The translations under genes were made by a program, and so were the position numbers. The notes under the pieces were generated by a model. It searched no databases. It saw only the letters and a program-made list of their open reading frames with translations, and was not told the origin of the DNA. This document shows, one piece after another, positions 20,836-32,494 of a stretch of 64,000 nucleotides of DNA (position 1 is its first letter; each line of letters starts with the position of its first letter). Source of the stretch: Atrina japonica (Eukaryota; Mollusca; Bivalvia; Pterioida; Pinnidae); contig BROG01000133.1 of the NCBI GenBank assembly GCA_030159075.1, positions 310,001-374,000 on the forward strand, in the 5' to 3' direction.

Positions 20836-21639
20836 TCAATATTGGTGCAGACATTACAAAACCTAGATGTGTAGAGAGGAAAAGCTATGTTTCTATGTCC
20901 CAATGTTTCTTAAACGGCAAAATAATATTGACATTGTCAAGTGAATGAAAGCTGATATAACCATTCAGGAATATTTAAGATATATTATAGAATTGGCTGA
21001 AACTTTGAAAGGAGGCGTGGATAAAGGTAAGCTACAACATAACGGCTACCTAGTTTTACCTTTGTTATCTAGGAATGTGATCCTTGAGCAGAGTATACTG
21101 ACTCGACCAAGATCTAGTTTGATCTAGTGACGATGACCTGAAATTTGGTGAATTAGCATTGATATCTAAAAAGCAGTATTTGTTATTTGGTCGTGAGTAT
21201 ACATACATTTACATTTTACAGTTTTAGCCTTTTTTATTTCCGTCTATAATTTGTTTCTGTATCAAACAGGTTTTCTCCTTGTTGTACTGACAATTGTTTC
21301 TCTTACGATAGTGGTTTTATTTTTGTTAGAAATTATTACTAGATACACCTAAACATATAAGAAATTCACGAATATTTAAATCAATAAAAGTTTTCAATTT
21401 TTATTATAACTACCAATTCTTTTTAAACGGGATTGTTTGAAAGTTTTGAAAGTACTGCAATGTATTCACTTGTGACAGAAATAATTCACGTTTTACCATA
21501 ATAGAAGTAGGGTAACACTTTGCAGGTATGATCTAGTTTCGGAGGAGTCCAATAACCAAGCCGTTGTATATGAATTGTTAGTTAAATCATACACGTTTTA
21601 TTATATTTCGAAACCGAATCTAGAAAGTGTTAGAAAATA

Positions 21640-21915
21640 TATTGAAATCACAGATACCAAAGTATTAATCGAAAGGAGACAATATACAAATATGGTGAAC
21701 AGTTGACAATCACGGACACAGGAAATACAGAGATTGGATCAGGTTCTAATTACAATTGTTACAGACGACACAACGACCGACATTGAATATATAACTCATT
21801 TCATTCAATCAAGCATAGTAATTGTAAGCAAAAACATTATACAGACCGTACAATTTGCGAAATATTATCATATTTTTTTTAAAACCAACGTACAAACAGT
21901 AAAAGAAATTTATTT
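21640..21915. repeat. Dispersed repeat family shared with 30955-31320
   Basis: Both copies contain cagataccaaagtat, a gggatcagg-like block, acaattgttacagac and acagaccgtacaatttgcga in the same order. No protein is encoded. A short related fragment (gagatgggatcaagtg) recurs at 42285-42420. Confidence 0.6.
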
Positions 21916-21984
21916 ACACACTGCGTCTCTCATCTCATTACATATCTTTGGACACATAGATTAGCGGGTTTAGCTGAGTGGTCA

Positions 21985-23005
21985 GTCATAGAAGATCCGT
22001 GTGGGTCAGATCACTTACCAGTATTAACAACTATAGGTATTACTCCCCACAAGGACACCATTCAGCTTTTATGAAAATGCAGACTGGCCACTATTTAAAT
22101 CTATATGTGAGTCTGCTTCACTAGATGACATAGAACACACAGGCATAAATCAATACTTTGGAAACATAAACAATTTTATACACAGCGCGTCCACCCAAGC
22201 CATTTCATGCACCTCTAGCAAAATGAATACCAGACCAATCAACCCTGCATAGACTAATGCATGCATTCAGGCCAATAAAGACAGCCGACATGCATTTAGA
22301 CAATTAAAAAGGGTAAAATAACAAACATTCAGTACAAAAAAAAAAATATTGCAATCACTAGAAAAACAATAGCCGATGAACATATCCACACTGGAAACCT
22401 ATGTGTCTACACTAAACAAAGACACTCGCATTAGGAATGTCTTGGGGAAGGTAAAAGCTCTCCAAGGCAAACCTAACACTAGATACATTCCCAAACTAGG
22501 ACAAGCAATAACTCCAGAAGACAAAGCCAACACATTAGCTGCATCACTTGCCAACGCTAGTTCACATTCAAACCTCGAGCCAAATCACAAAACTCATAAG
22601 GCAGAGTTCGAGGCCAGACACGAAAACTACCTTAGTGATGTCCTTTAAATGTGCCTTTCACGGTTGATGAGTTTGGGGACGCACTCGCAGCTAAGCGAAA
22701 CACTGCACCGGGCGGTGATAAAATATCATATATCTTGCTGAAGCACCTGCCTTCGCATTTTATCAAGATCATTCTACACTTTCTAAACAAAGTGTTCATT
22801 ACTCGTCAGTTTCCTTCCCTCTGGAAGGAGGCTACAGTAATACCCCTACTCAAACCGGGTAAAAATCCACATTTACCAGAATCTTGTAGACCAATATCGC
22901 TCACATCACATCTGTGTAAAGTCACCGAGACTATGCTTAACAATAGATTAAGGTGGTTCCTGTATAAACATGACATCCTAGACAACCGTACACACGATTA
23001 ATAAT
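21985..23005 (+). pseudogene. LINE (non-LTR retrotransposon) ORF2 remnant
   Basis: A translation at 21991-22065 gives EDPCGSDHLPVLTTIGI, the C-terminal signature of an apurinic endonuclease-like domain. Open stretches at 22376-22648 and 22651-23001 continue into the reverse-transcriptase N-terminus (KRNTAPGGDKISYILLKHLP, then WKEATVIPLLKPGKNP and SCRPISLTSHLCKV). This order is that of Jockey/CR1-like LINEs. Stops and a frame change break it, and the catalytic YADD region is absent, so it is a dead, truncated copy. Confidence 0.85.
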
Positions 23006-23029
23006 TTCTTATTTGTTGTCTTTATACCG

Positions 23030-23260
23030 CATGCTGTATACCTAGGAATTTTCGCCCCTGGAAATTTCACTCTTTTACGACAAAAAACATATTCATTCCG
23101 TCTTAATTCGCCCTAAATCACCTCAGTCTAATTGATGGCATGTATGTCCGTGTTTCAGTTATTTAGCTCGATATTTCCGCTTTCATTTTAAATTCGCCCT
23201 CTCATCCGAGGGCAAAAATCGCGAAAATTAAATAGGAGTGAAAATGTCCAGGTATGCAGT
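23030..23260. repeat. Dispersed repeat, copy 2
   Basis: Second copy of the repeat at 16015-16260, with attcgccctctcatccgagg and a following cgcgaaaattaaa block. Confidence 0.55.
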
Positions 23261-23423
23261 ATCTATAAGCAGCACAGCTTTCGATTAATAAACAATACTA
23301 TTAAAAGACTTTTTAGGAATAATATAGATTTTAGTCATCTAGAAATTGAGCGATGAATTCCCCTGATCAGTGTTCTATGTTGCCTACAGTTACAGTAGAA
23401 ATCTACTGTTGGTATTTAGTATT

Positions 23424-23805
23424 TTGGTATTATGTTTATAATATTTATAACCACTAGGTCGGTTGCCACCTCTGGTGGACCGTTTGAGTCCCCGAGGGTA
23501 TATAAACCTAGTTACTGGTATTTCGGTACCAGCAGATAATCTTATACTAAAGTAATAGTTGGCACTGAAAGCACCATTTAAATTCCAAAGTTTTCTAAAG
23601 CTAAGATAGTTATCTTTCTACAGTTGTTACTCTGAGACGGATTTCGACTATACTTTTAGATTTATTATTTGACCTTGTATAATACCACTTTCTCTTAGAA
23701 AATACATTTACATTTTAAATTAGAGTTCAACTGATGAAGTCTTATTGACAGAAACGATCGTCTTGTGCATTATAACTTTGGTATTATGTTTATAATATTT
23801 TATGA
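23424..23805 (+). repeat. Hammerhead-bearing repeat, copy 2, one full ~354-bp period
   Basis: The same ~22-bp sequence beginning TTGGTATTATG occurs at 23424 and again at 23778, so one complete unit of about 354 bp is bounded by direct repeats. The unit includes a ccactaggtcggttgccacc / ctctggtggaccgtttg / gtccccgagggta segment and ends with the hammerhead-like motif at 23725-23768. This dimer-like layout resembles retrozymes or Penelope-like element terminal repeats. Confidence 0.6.
23725..23768 (+). ncRNA. Hammerhead ribozyme-like motif 2
   Basis: CTGATGA 23731-23737, stem II 23738-23750, GAAA 23751-23754, short stem III capped by gatc, GTC 23760-23762. Stem I arms gttcaa/ttgtgc pair at five of six positions (one G-U). 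All conserved core residues are present; the A-A pair at the base of stem II is the only irregularity. Confidence 0.5.
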
Positions 23806-24421
23806 GTTGTTATTAAAAGAATAGGGCGAATTGGCAACATTTCAGAAACATTCAATATGATGTCGTTGTCGTGTTTAACTATAAGAACTGTTGAATTACG
23901 TGTTCATTAGCTCTAGATGCAAGGGTTTTCATGTCTAATATTACAGATTTTCTGTAAAAGGAGAATGCACCAGTACCAGGTCATGTTTCATACATATGCA
24001 ACATGGAGTTCCTGTCATATCGCAAGGATTTTCATATTACTTTAATGTGCTACGCTATATATACTACACAAACGTATATGACACGAGTCACATGGTCTTG
24101 CGCTATATGCACAGGAAACCATAACGTGACTTGGCAGTTCACGAAAAGCCTTGCAATTCTCGTAAGTCGTTTGATAGTAGTTCTCATGGTTAAATCTGCG
24201 TTTGCCGGGATATCCACAGCTACAGTGGGCTTGGTCGGTCGGTAGGAAGTTGATTGGTTCTCCATAGCTCCACCTCAGTTGTGCGTGTCTGTCCATACTT
24301 CATCACGTTTGTGTCTTGCTTTATGAACTTCGTTAGGTTAGCACTTTGGCTGTTATGGTTATTTAAGCTATGATAAACATTAAAACAATGCACCATCATT
24401 GTTATCTTTTATCTTTTGTAG
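23806..24421. other. Upstream region of sulfotransferase gene 2
   Basis: No coding exon seen. A splice acceptor at 24420-24421 shows that an upstream non-coding exon should exist here or further left, but I cannot place it. Confidence 0.4.
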
Positions 24422-24462
24422 TGATTTCACATACTACATCTGTCCATTTGCTTTCTTTAAAA
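24422..24462 (+). other. Probable 5'-UTR segment of sulfotransferase gene 2
   Basis: Follows the acceptor atcttttgtag and leads directly to the ATG at 24463. It mirrors the arrangement in gene 1. Confidence 0.5.
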
Positions 24463-27400
24463 ATGCCCATAAACAGAATTCCAGATGACAGTGGAGCCAC
24501 AATTAGAGTATTAGATTTAAATGGTATATACGTTTCGCCGTTTAGAATTGACAATCAAGAAGAGGAGGTCCGCTCAGTGCCGAACTGGAAAGCACGTCAT
24601 GATGATATCCTGATGTGTGCATATCCAAAATCAGGTTGGTAGAGTTAAGAAATACTACGTTCATAAACTCCTACACTTTCAATGTACTGTTTGAAATAAT
24701 AATTTCAGACAAAACATATAATTTAAATATAGGGGACTTGACAAGTTGTGGCTGTCACAGACCATGTATTCCGAAAGGCACTGTCAGTAAGATAAATGTG
24801 TATTCTAGGAATTATCGGAAAGTTTTCATCATGAATACCGGTTTTCACGACGTCATGAGACTATTATGTTGAATTGTAAATTACATGTGAGATACAGATT
24901 ATCTAGCAACATTCAAGATACAGAACATTATGCCGAAGTATTTTCAAAGGGGTATGGTATATATTTGTTTATAATAAGTACATGTGTGATATGATATGTA
25001 TAACTTGGGGAAGAAGATTACACTGTCCAACAAATAACTATCATAGTATATTTCCCAGTCAGTGTAGAATACAATTTTATTTAATGACGTCGACTAAACA
25101 ACTTATCAAATTATCCAATATCTGATCAATATTCAAAGCAATTAATTAATTTTCAACACTGTGATGGGAATGTGATGTATGTTGGAGCAATTATAAATTT
25201 TTAAATTCTCGATGAAATGAAAATACACAGGAAATAGTGTAGGAAATATTCAGTTATGTATGAATAATTGATCAATTCTAGGTACCCACTGGGTTTGGGA
25301 GGCCACCTGTATGTTGCTGCAACACAGCGCCGAGAGGATAAAAATGGTAAAAGAAGCAACGATGCTGGAGGGAATAACCCAATGTACATATGACAACCTA
25401 GCCTCTCCGAGGGTGTTAAATACTCATATGCTCGTTCCCTTTTTACCAAATGACTTTTTAACAAAGAATTGTAAGATAATCTACATTATAAGAAATCCAA
25501 AAGATGTCGCCGTGTCATTTTTCAACCACCACACAAAACTAAAAGAATATGAATTTGAAGGGAAATGGGAGGACTACGTGAAGCGCTTTGTTGACGGTCG
25601 TGGTAGGTACATTAAAATTCGGCAATTATTGTCTAAAAATTTGATGTAGTACTCCAGTCACTTACTATTATTATGCCTGTTTATTTCACACCACATAGAG
25701 GTCATTTCCGTTAGTATTATTGTACTTTGTTGATACTGGAGATTATTTCTTGTGTAAAGATTCGCAGTCGAGTCTGTGTTAGTGTAAGCTAGCAGAGAAT
25801 TTACAAGTAATTTTAGATGGCAAAAATACACCTCGTGGGTCTCGGGAGTTCTCGGCGGTTCTCTTGAATATCCCAAATCAAGAGTAGCGATTTCTCTAGA
25901 GATGATCAGAAATCATTAATGTATTATTAATGCACAGCAAGAACAGTTTTAAAAGTTTGATGTATTTTTGACAAATACAACCTGTTAATAATTGTGGAGT
26001 AAGTTTTATTCTGAGGACTCAAAATCCATTACTATATAAGCAAAGCTGTTTCCAAAAGACGATTCAATACTTGTATCAGTCTATAAATATTCTTCACCAA
26101 TAAATGAAAGTTAATAATGTAAATACATGTATTTGTAAACAAAAAAGTCAGACATTTCAGACAGAACATTTAAAAAAAACCTTACATATTAGACAGAAAA
26201 TTAAAAGGATCTTACATTTTTGTTTAAATGACAAAATTTAACATTAAATCATAAGAGAAAATCATTACAGGAAGTTGAAATTACGTTTAGAAAAAAGTCT
26301 GTTTTTTATCTGTTTAAGACAGAAAGACTAAGCCGTCATCAGATTTACCACTTTACTTTTATGTTTCTGGTTTTGAATTTTCATGATAAAGTAATGTTGA
26401 ACTTCACAGTCATTGTTTATGATTTTCTTTTTCTCTAGTTGACTATGGTTCCTGGTTCACGTATACCAAACACTGGGAACAGTTTATCAAAAAGAATCCT
26501 GGGTATCCGATACATGTACTTCATTACGAAGATATGAAGGAGGTATATTTGTAGTGTAAGCTGTGCTTTAGAAAATAAACTTGCAAACATTCTCAAAACA
26601 CGTATAATTTAAACAAGCGTTTTGGTCGATGGGGGGCGGCAACAGAACACTTTGTCTACAGATGTTTTGTAACATGTTTAAGAAATAAAACGTTAAAACA
26701 ATAAATTCTGATAGAATAAACGACGTCATTGGCGTGTCTAGGAAAGTTACATATGATTTGTTAACACGTCATAATCTTGTGACGTCACACAGTACTGAAT
26801 GGCTTAGTCCTAGGCTTAGAACCTAGGTTTAAAACTATGTTGGAAATTCAAGCGAAATCCTTTCAAATCATGTAACAGCATTATACTTTTTTGATATACC
26901 GAGAACGGATACTGTTTCTGAGCTGCCATATTTATATTGGATACTTAAACTTCATAGCACCCAATACAAACTGAATTACAAGGCATGATCCAACAAATGT
27001 TCTAGCAAAAATAAATTTTATCAGTACTCCTTACCAAACATTGGTGGAAATCAGATGTGGATACTAAATAATTCCAAACAGGCTTAAGAAAATTAAAAAC
27101 ATAAGACTATATTTCTACTCTATATACAACATAATTGATTAAAAGAGACTTTTTGGTATCACCGACGATTGTGTTTTTACTAAAATGGTACCTGGAAATT
27201 TAAATGCGTAGTCACTGGCTATTATGGTACTTACTTCGTCCAACACCACTCTCATTCAACACAAAATTACCCCAAAGTTGGCATGAAAATGCTGGAATTT
27301 TTAATAAACAATGCATTAGTAGTGTTTCGAGACCAGGTTTTTCATCAAACCGTCGGGATTCCAATGTGAAAAGCGTTTGAAAAGCTAATCGTGGTCTTTA

Positions 27401-28577
27401 ATTTGATATTTAGATATATCGATGACGTTTTGTAAATTAATAATGACCATTGTCATATGTATAAGAATGCGGGTTATCCCGACGAACAAGGAATTTTAAA
27501 ACGACACCTTAGAATCTAGTACATATTTTGCATATTTTTGCATACTAGTTTTTTGACCGAAGTAGCAACCGATAAAATGTTCTATAAAAATATTTCAGAA
27601 TGGACTATTGGAAATTGGACGACTAGCTAAGTTCTTACAAATTGATGAAGATAATGATTTATTTCAAGCTGTTTTTGATAACTGCCAGTTTGATAAAATG
27701 AAACAAGAAAAGGATCCATTAGAAAACGCTTCTGGATGGAAAGATAAAAAACCTGGAATGTACAGAAAAGGCAAGTACTATGTGTATATGTCATATTGTT
27801 TCTGTTTGTTTTAAGTTGTTATTATCATCATTATATCATTTTCTAAGTTACTGAACAGCAGCGCACTGAAGTGTATAAAGGTGTAATACATATCTAGAAT
27901 AGAAAACCAAAAAAACAAACATTATTAGAGCATTCACATGATGCATCTCAGATTTAGAACCCGTGGGTTCGAGTCTCGCTAGAACCATAATTGATTTTTT
28001 AAAGTTATTGAACAGCAGCGCACTGAAGTGTATAAATGTGTAATTACAAATCTAGAAATAAAAAATGATTAGAGAAATGCGTTTTAAACCATGACACACC
28101 TCACATTTAGTACCCATGGTTGATGTTTTGGAAGTTTGTGGTATAACTTACGTGCGGGAAGATGTCTTTTTACTTGTACAGGAGATTTCACTTCTATAAT
28201 TACAATATTGACCGTCGTCATAATATTGGAATATTGTCGGGTGTGGCATAAAACAATACTAAAATAAAGTAACATATAAGGGGAAGAGAAAATAAACTAT
28301 AATGTTTAAACTAGGACCGGATGTAAAGATATTCCCAAAATCAACTGTTCATACTAAAATACGACCGACCTGTTGGGGTATAATTCTGTGTAACTCTTTG
28401 TTGTGTTGAATACTGATTTTATTATATATATTGTCTTTTTCTTTTATAGTATTTGTATATTTCTCAGGTGAAGTAGGTGATTGGAAGAATTGGTTCACAG
28501 TGGGACAGAATGAATACTTTGATAGGGTCTTTGATGAAGAAATGAAAAACTGGGATGTAAAGATAAAGTTCAACTAG
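24463..28577 (+). CDS. Cytosolic sulfotransferase (SULT family), gene 2, five coding exons
   Basis: Tandem paralogue of the gene at 12141. Exons: 24463-24634, 25282-25602, 26439-26542, 27599-27770, 28468-28577, giving 292 residues. Internal exons 2, 3 and 4 are the same length as in gene 1 (321, 104, 172 bp) and all phases agree. Motifs: YPKSGTHW around Lys56, catalytic His in SPRVLNTHM (residue 106), RNPKDVAVS with Arg128 and Ser136, RKGEVGDWKNWFTVGQNE near the C-terminus. The fourth donor is again GC (gcaagt at 27771). The product ends KIKFN. No disabling change is visible, so both copies look functional. Gene 1 and gene 2 probably arose by tandem duplication; acceptor specificity is unknown. 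Confidence 0.93.
27843..28060. repeat. Two-copy tandem duplication in sulfotransferase 2 intron 4
   Basis: The segment gaacagcagcgcactgaagt followed by gtataaa occurs at about 27852 and 28009, ~157 bp apart, with diverged flanks. The first unit ends with a B-box-like gggttcgagtctcgc that has no A box upstream. Confidence 0.6.
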
Positions 28578-28919
28578 CGATGATGAGTTTTGTTACATTG
28601 TAAATAAGATTCACTTTACGATGATGTGTTTTGTTACATTGTCGGTAAGATTCACCTTGCGATGATGATTCTTGTTTTTTTTGCCAGTTTCAGTTAGACG
28701 ATTTCGATTCCTGTATATAAACGATTTTAAAAAGACAGCAATACTGTTCAGCCAGAATTTATACATATACATATGCAAAAACAAATTAAACAGAGTGCAG
28801 AATTCTCAATTTAAAATAAAAGTTGCTCTTTAAAACTATGTTTAACATTTTAAAACTGAAATAATATTATGAAGTACTCCCTTTATAACACAATCTATTT
28901 TAATGAAATTTGATATTTT

Positions 28920-29205
28920 ATACTAAAGTAATATTCCGAATGGATACGACGGTTTAAATTCTAAACTCCTAAAAAGCTAAGATATTCATCTTGTTACTGT
29001 GGCTATTCTTAGACGGGTTAAGGGATACATTTTAGTTATTTTTTGGACTTGCAGGATACTACTGCCTGTTCCAAACTCTACATCTGTTTTAAATTCGAGT
29101 TCAACTCATGAAGTTTTATTGACAGAAACGATAGTCTTGAGCAGTTGCTTTGGTTTTTCTTTTAGCAAAACTGTTACTTTGGTATTATGTTTATAATATA
29201 TACAA
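28920..29205 (+). repeat. Hammerhead-bearing repeat, copy 3
   Basis: Aligns with 23560-23805 (atactaaagtaat, aaagctaagata, gacggg, then the hammerhead region and the TTGGTATTATG end). The hammerhead-like segment at 29099-29142 has perfect six-pair stem I arms (gttcaa/ttgagc, one G-U), but the core reads CTCATGA, changing an essential G to C. This copy should be inactive. Confidence 0.6.
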
Positions 29206-29689
29206 AATTTAAAACGTGTATATAATTCAAAGGAAAATATAATACAGTTACATGAATAAATCGCTTTCTCTCTGTCATAGTGACATTTGATGAAAGCAAC
29301 AAAGAAATGTATTTGATAGTAGAAAGTATATGAATCATTTAGATAATGAGACCATGGATCGATTACAGCAGAAAAGCTCTTCTGAAAACATCCGCAGCGT
29401 GACCTATTTAACGTGGGCAGGCCGACAATAACTTTTCTATGTGTTTTAAATTCCTCGAGATGAATATTTTAATTCTTTGTTTTTATGATCAAATAAATTA
29501 TTTTTCTTGTAATAATCATGGAAATAAACACAAAATACAGACAATGGTATTTTCGATTTCTTGTTATATTATATTTTTCATGTGACCGACGTGTTTCTGG
29601 TCGGTTAGAACGTTCGTATTGGTCTAGTGATGGAGCAATTGTCACACAAGCGGAATATATCCATTTTGTTTCCAACTACTGAGTCATAT

Positions 29690-29864
29690 CCAAGTCTTCA
29701 AAAGGCACTGACGTTTCCTTCTTAAGCGCTAGGTATAAAAGTGAAAGTCAGTGGTCTTTCTGATGGGATTTTAAACTAAAGTCCCGTGATACATCAGGCG
29801 TGACATTTTAAAGAACCGTCACATCATTGACATAAGTATTAACACAAAACAAATTTGTGGCACA
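29690..29864. repeat. SINE body remnant leading into a minisatellite
   Basis: Text such as gggattttaaactaaagtcc, catcaggcgtgacattttaa and agaaccgtcac resembles the body of the tRNA SINE at 7358, much diverged. The following minisatellite unit resembles the same SINE's gtgacgtctccatgtgagtg segment. Confidence 0.45.
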
Positions 29865-30840
29865 TATAGTAAGGTGACGTATCCATATATGTGAAATATT
29901 ATCAGTATAGCTCACATCTACATACGTCACCATGTAAGTGAAACATTACAAATGGCACTCTCTGCCGCTGACGTCTCCATGTATGTGAAATAGTATCAGT
30001 GACACTCACAGCTAGTGGCGTCACCATGAATGTGAAATATTAAAAGTGACACTCACAGGTTGTTACGTCACCATGTAAGTGAAATATTATCAGTGACAGA
30101 GCTAGTGACGTCTCCGGTTATAAAATATTATCAGTGACACAGCTAGTGACGTCACCATGTATGTGAAAAATCGGTGACAGAGCTAGTGACGCCACCATGA
30201 AAGTGAAATATTATCAGTGACATAGCTAGTGATGTCACCATGTATATGAAATATCAGTGACTCTTACAGCTAGTGACGTCACCTTGTATGTGAAGTATTA
30301 TCAGTCACACTTTCAGCTAGTGACGTCACCATGTATGTGAAATATTATCACCGAAACTTAAAGCTAGCGACGTCACCATTTAAGTGAAATATTATCAGTA
30401 ACACTCGAAGCTTGTGACGCATCCATGAATGTGAAATATTACCAGTGACGTATCCATGAATGTGAAATGCTACCAGTGACGTCTATATGTATGTGAAATA
30501 TTACCAGTAACACTGACTGTTGCTGATATCTCCATGTATGTGAAATATTATCAGTGATGTCTCCGTGTATGCAAAATATTACCAGTGATGTTTCTACGTA
30601 TGTGAAATATCATCAATGATGTCTCCATGAATGTGGAATGATATCAGTGACACTGACTGCAGCCGACATCTCCATGTATTTGAAATATTATCAGTGATTT
30701 CTCCATGTATGTAAAATATTACCAGTGATGTCTCCGTGCACGTGGATATCATCAGTGACACCGACTGCTGCTGATGTCACCATGTATGTGAAATATTATC
30801 AGTGACGTCAACGTGTATGTGAAATATTATCAGTTTGACG
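29865..30840. repeat. ~45-50-bp minisatellite (gtgacgtcaccatgtatgtg)
   Basis: Roughly twenty diverged units of gtgacgtcaccatgtatgtg followed by aaatattatcagtgacac, with tgac-gtca palindromes in many. Unit length varies because the cacagctag spacer is sometimes missing. Confidence 0.9.
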
Positions 30841-30954
30841 AAAAACAACAACAAAACAATAATCAAACCTGAGAATCCACAATTAAAACACATCAAATCA
30901 AAGCTATTGACCACAAAACACCATCTTTCACTTCAAATGCATAACTGCATAATC

Positions 30955-31320
30955 ATTATATATATAAAAATTTCAGATACCAAAGTATAAATCGATAGAA
31001 TGTCCAGGACATAGATACAAAGCCGGTAAAAATGGACAAACACGGACCTCTGGAAACCAAGAGGTGGGATCAGGTGCCATGGAGGAGTAAGCAACCCCTG
31101 TCGACCGGTCACATCCGCCGTGAGTCCACAGTCAAGTCCAATGAAACAGTGTGAGGAGTGTATCCTCGTCACAATTGGTACAGACGTCTCAACAACCGCC
31201 AACGAAAAGGCAACTCAACATTTCACTTCGTGAAACAGAGTAGTCGCAAACAAGACTATTATACCGACCGTAAAATTTGCGGAACGTTGACATTAAACGC
31301 GGTTTTCGATATCCCTGTGT
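30955..31320. repeat. Dispersed repeat family, second copy
   Basis: Homologous in order to 21640-21915 and longer: it adds caccggacctctgg-like and gggatcaggtgccatggagg blocks and gtcgaccggtcacatccgcc. Confidence 0.65.
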
Positions 31321-31795
31321 CAATATATATATAAGAATAATCAAAACTGATTGACCACAAAACATTATCTTTATAATATTGTGCTTCCTTTCAATATAAT
31401 ATCTTCTACAAAACGTTTGTCTAAACAATGCACGATTTGCAATGTCAATAATAAGTTCAGTATGCATTCTGGAGCTGACAAATCCATGACGTTTACACTA
31501 CATAAAGCTGAATATGAATGTTTAAAGTAATAACGTTACTTTGATTTGAATGTGATACAGGAGTGACATTGCTCGATTTAAATTTGATTTGTTCGAGTTT
31601 ATTGAAAAAGATTTTGCTATCCAAAACAAAGTGCTTAAGAAAATACCATGTTAAATGTTAATAGTATGAAATAAATACACAATGAATTCTTAAAAAAATG
31701 AATTGTTTACTAAAAACAATTGCAAACCAAAACCCAACTTTCTTCCAGGAACCACAGTACAATCAGAACTGACAAAAAAGGTATGTTTTTATGTC

Positions 31796-31801
31796 TTTAT
31801 T
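31796..31801 (-). terminator. Polyadenylation signal for POP7
   Basis: AATAAA on the minus strand, 45 bp downstream of the POP7 stop codon, the first canonical signal after it. Confidence 0.55.
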
Positions 31802-31846
31802 AACAGGTTTTACAAGATTTTCTACATATTGCACTACTCAGCTGAT

Positions 31847-32405
31847 TTAGGTTATACCAGGTTTTGTGTTTTGGGAATCTATCTTGAAAACTCTAATATG
31901 AATAGCTGAGTTGTTCCTGGACTCTGTTTCCGCATCATGAGTGTCACTCTTTGGATCAAGATCATCCAGTAATTCTACTGTAGATGTGTGTGCAGCTGTG
32001 TCAATTAACCCTTGACCCATAGATTTCAACTGTAATGCCAAGTTGATTGCTCTGTTTATTGCAGCCCCTAAACCATGAATGAATACATCATCTCCAAAGT
32101 CTAATAATTTTTGGCATCTTTCCAACTGACAATTGAAATGTGTCTTACGTGTCACATAAATATCATTTTTCCTTTTTGGGAGTTTTCTAGGCAGCCTTTT
32201 TCTAATTGTATACTCTTCTTTGTCGATTTGCTTTGCAAGTTCACTTTCCTTTGATCTTTAATATAAACGAAAGACTAACATTTTAATCATTGTTTCATCT
32301 TTATGATTTATTTGATCAAGTATATTATCATACCAGTATTATGTTGACCTCAGTCTGTGTATGTAAATCAATGAATTGCACATAGGTAAATAAAATAAAA
32401 TTTTA

Positions 32406-32494
<89 letters not shown>

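Noticed and set aside
20945..21127. 60-residue frame beginning MKADITIQEYLRYIIELAET
   Set aside because: Looks protein-like, but there are no flanking splice sites, homologous domain or paralogue; not supported.
27940..27990. Isolated B-box-like gggttcgagtctcgc
   Set aside because: No A box or cloverleaf at the right distance; probably an old SINE remnant.
29865..30840. CRISPR-like array
   Set aside because: Units are diverged head-to-tail minisatellite repeats without unique spacers, in a eukaryotic genome; the same holds for the other arrays.
31703..31909. 68-residue plus-strand frame
   Set aside because: Overlaps the POP7 3' end antisense and has no domain.
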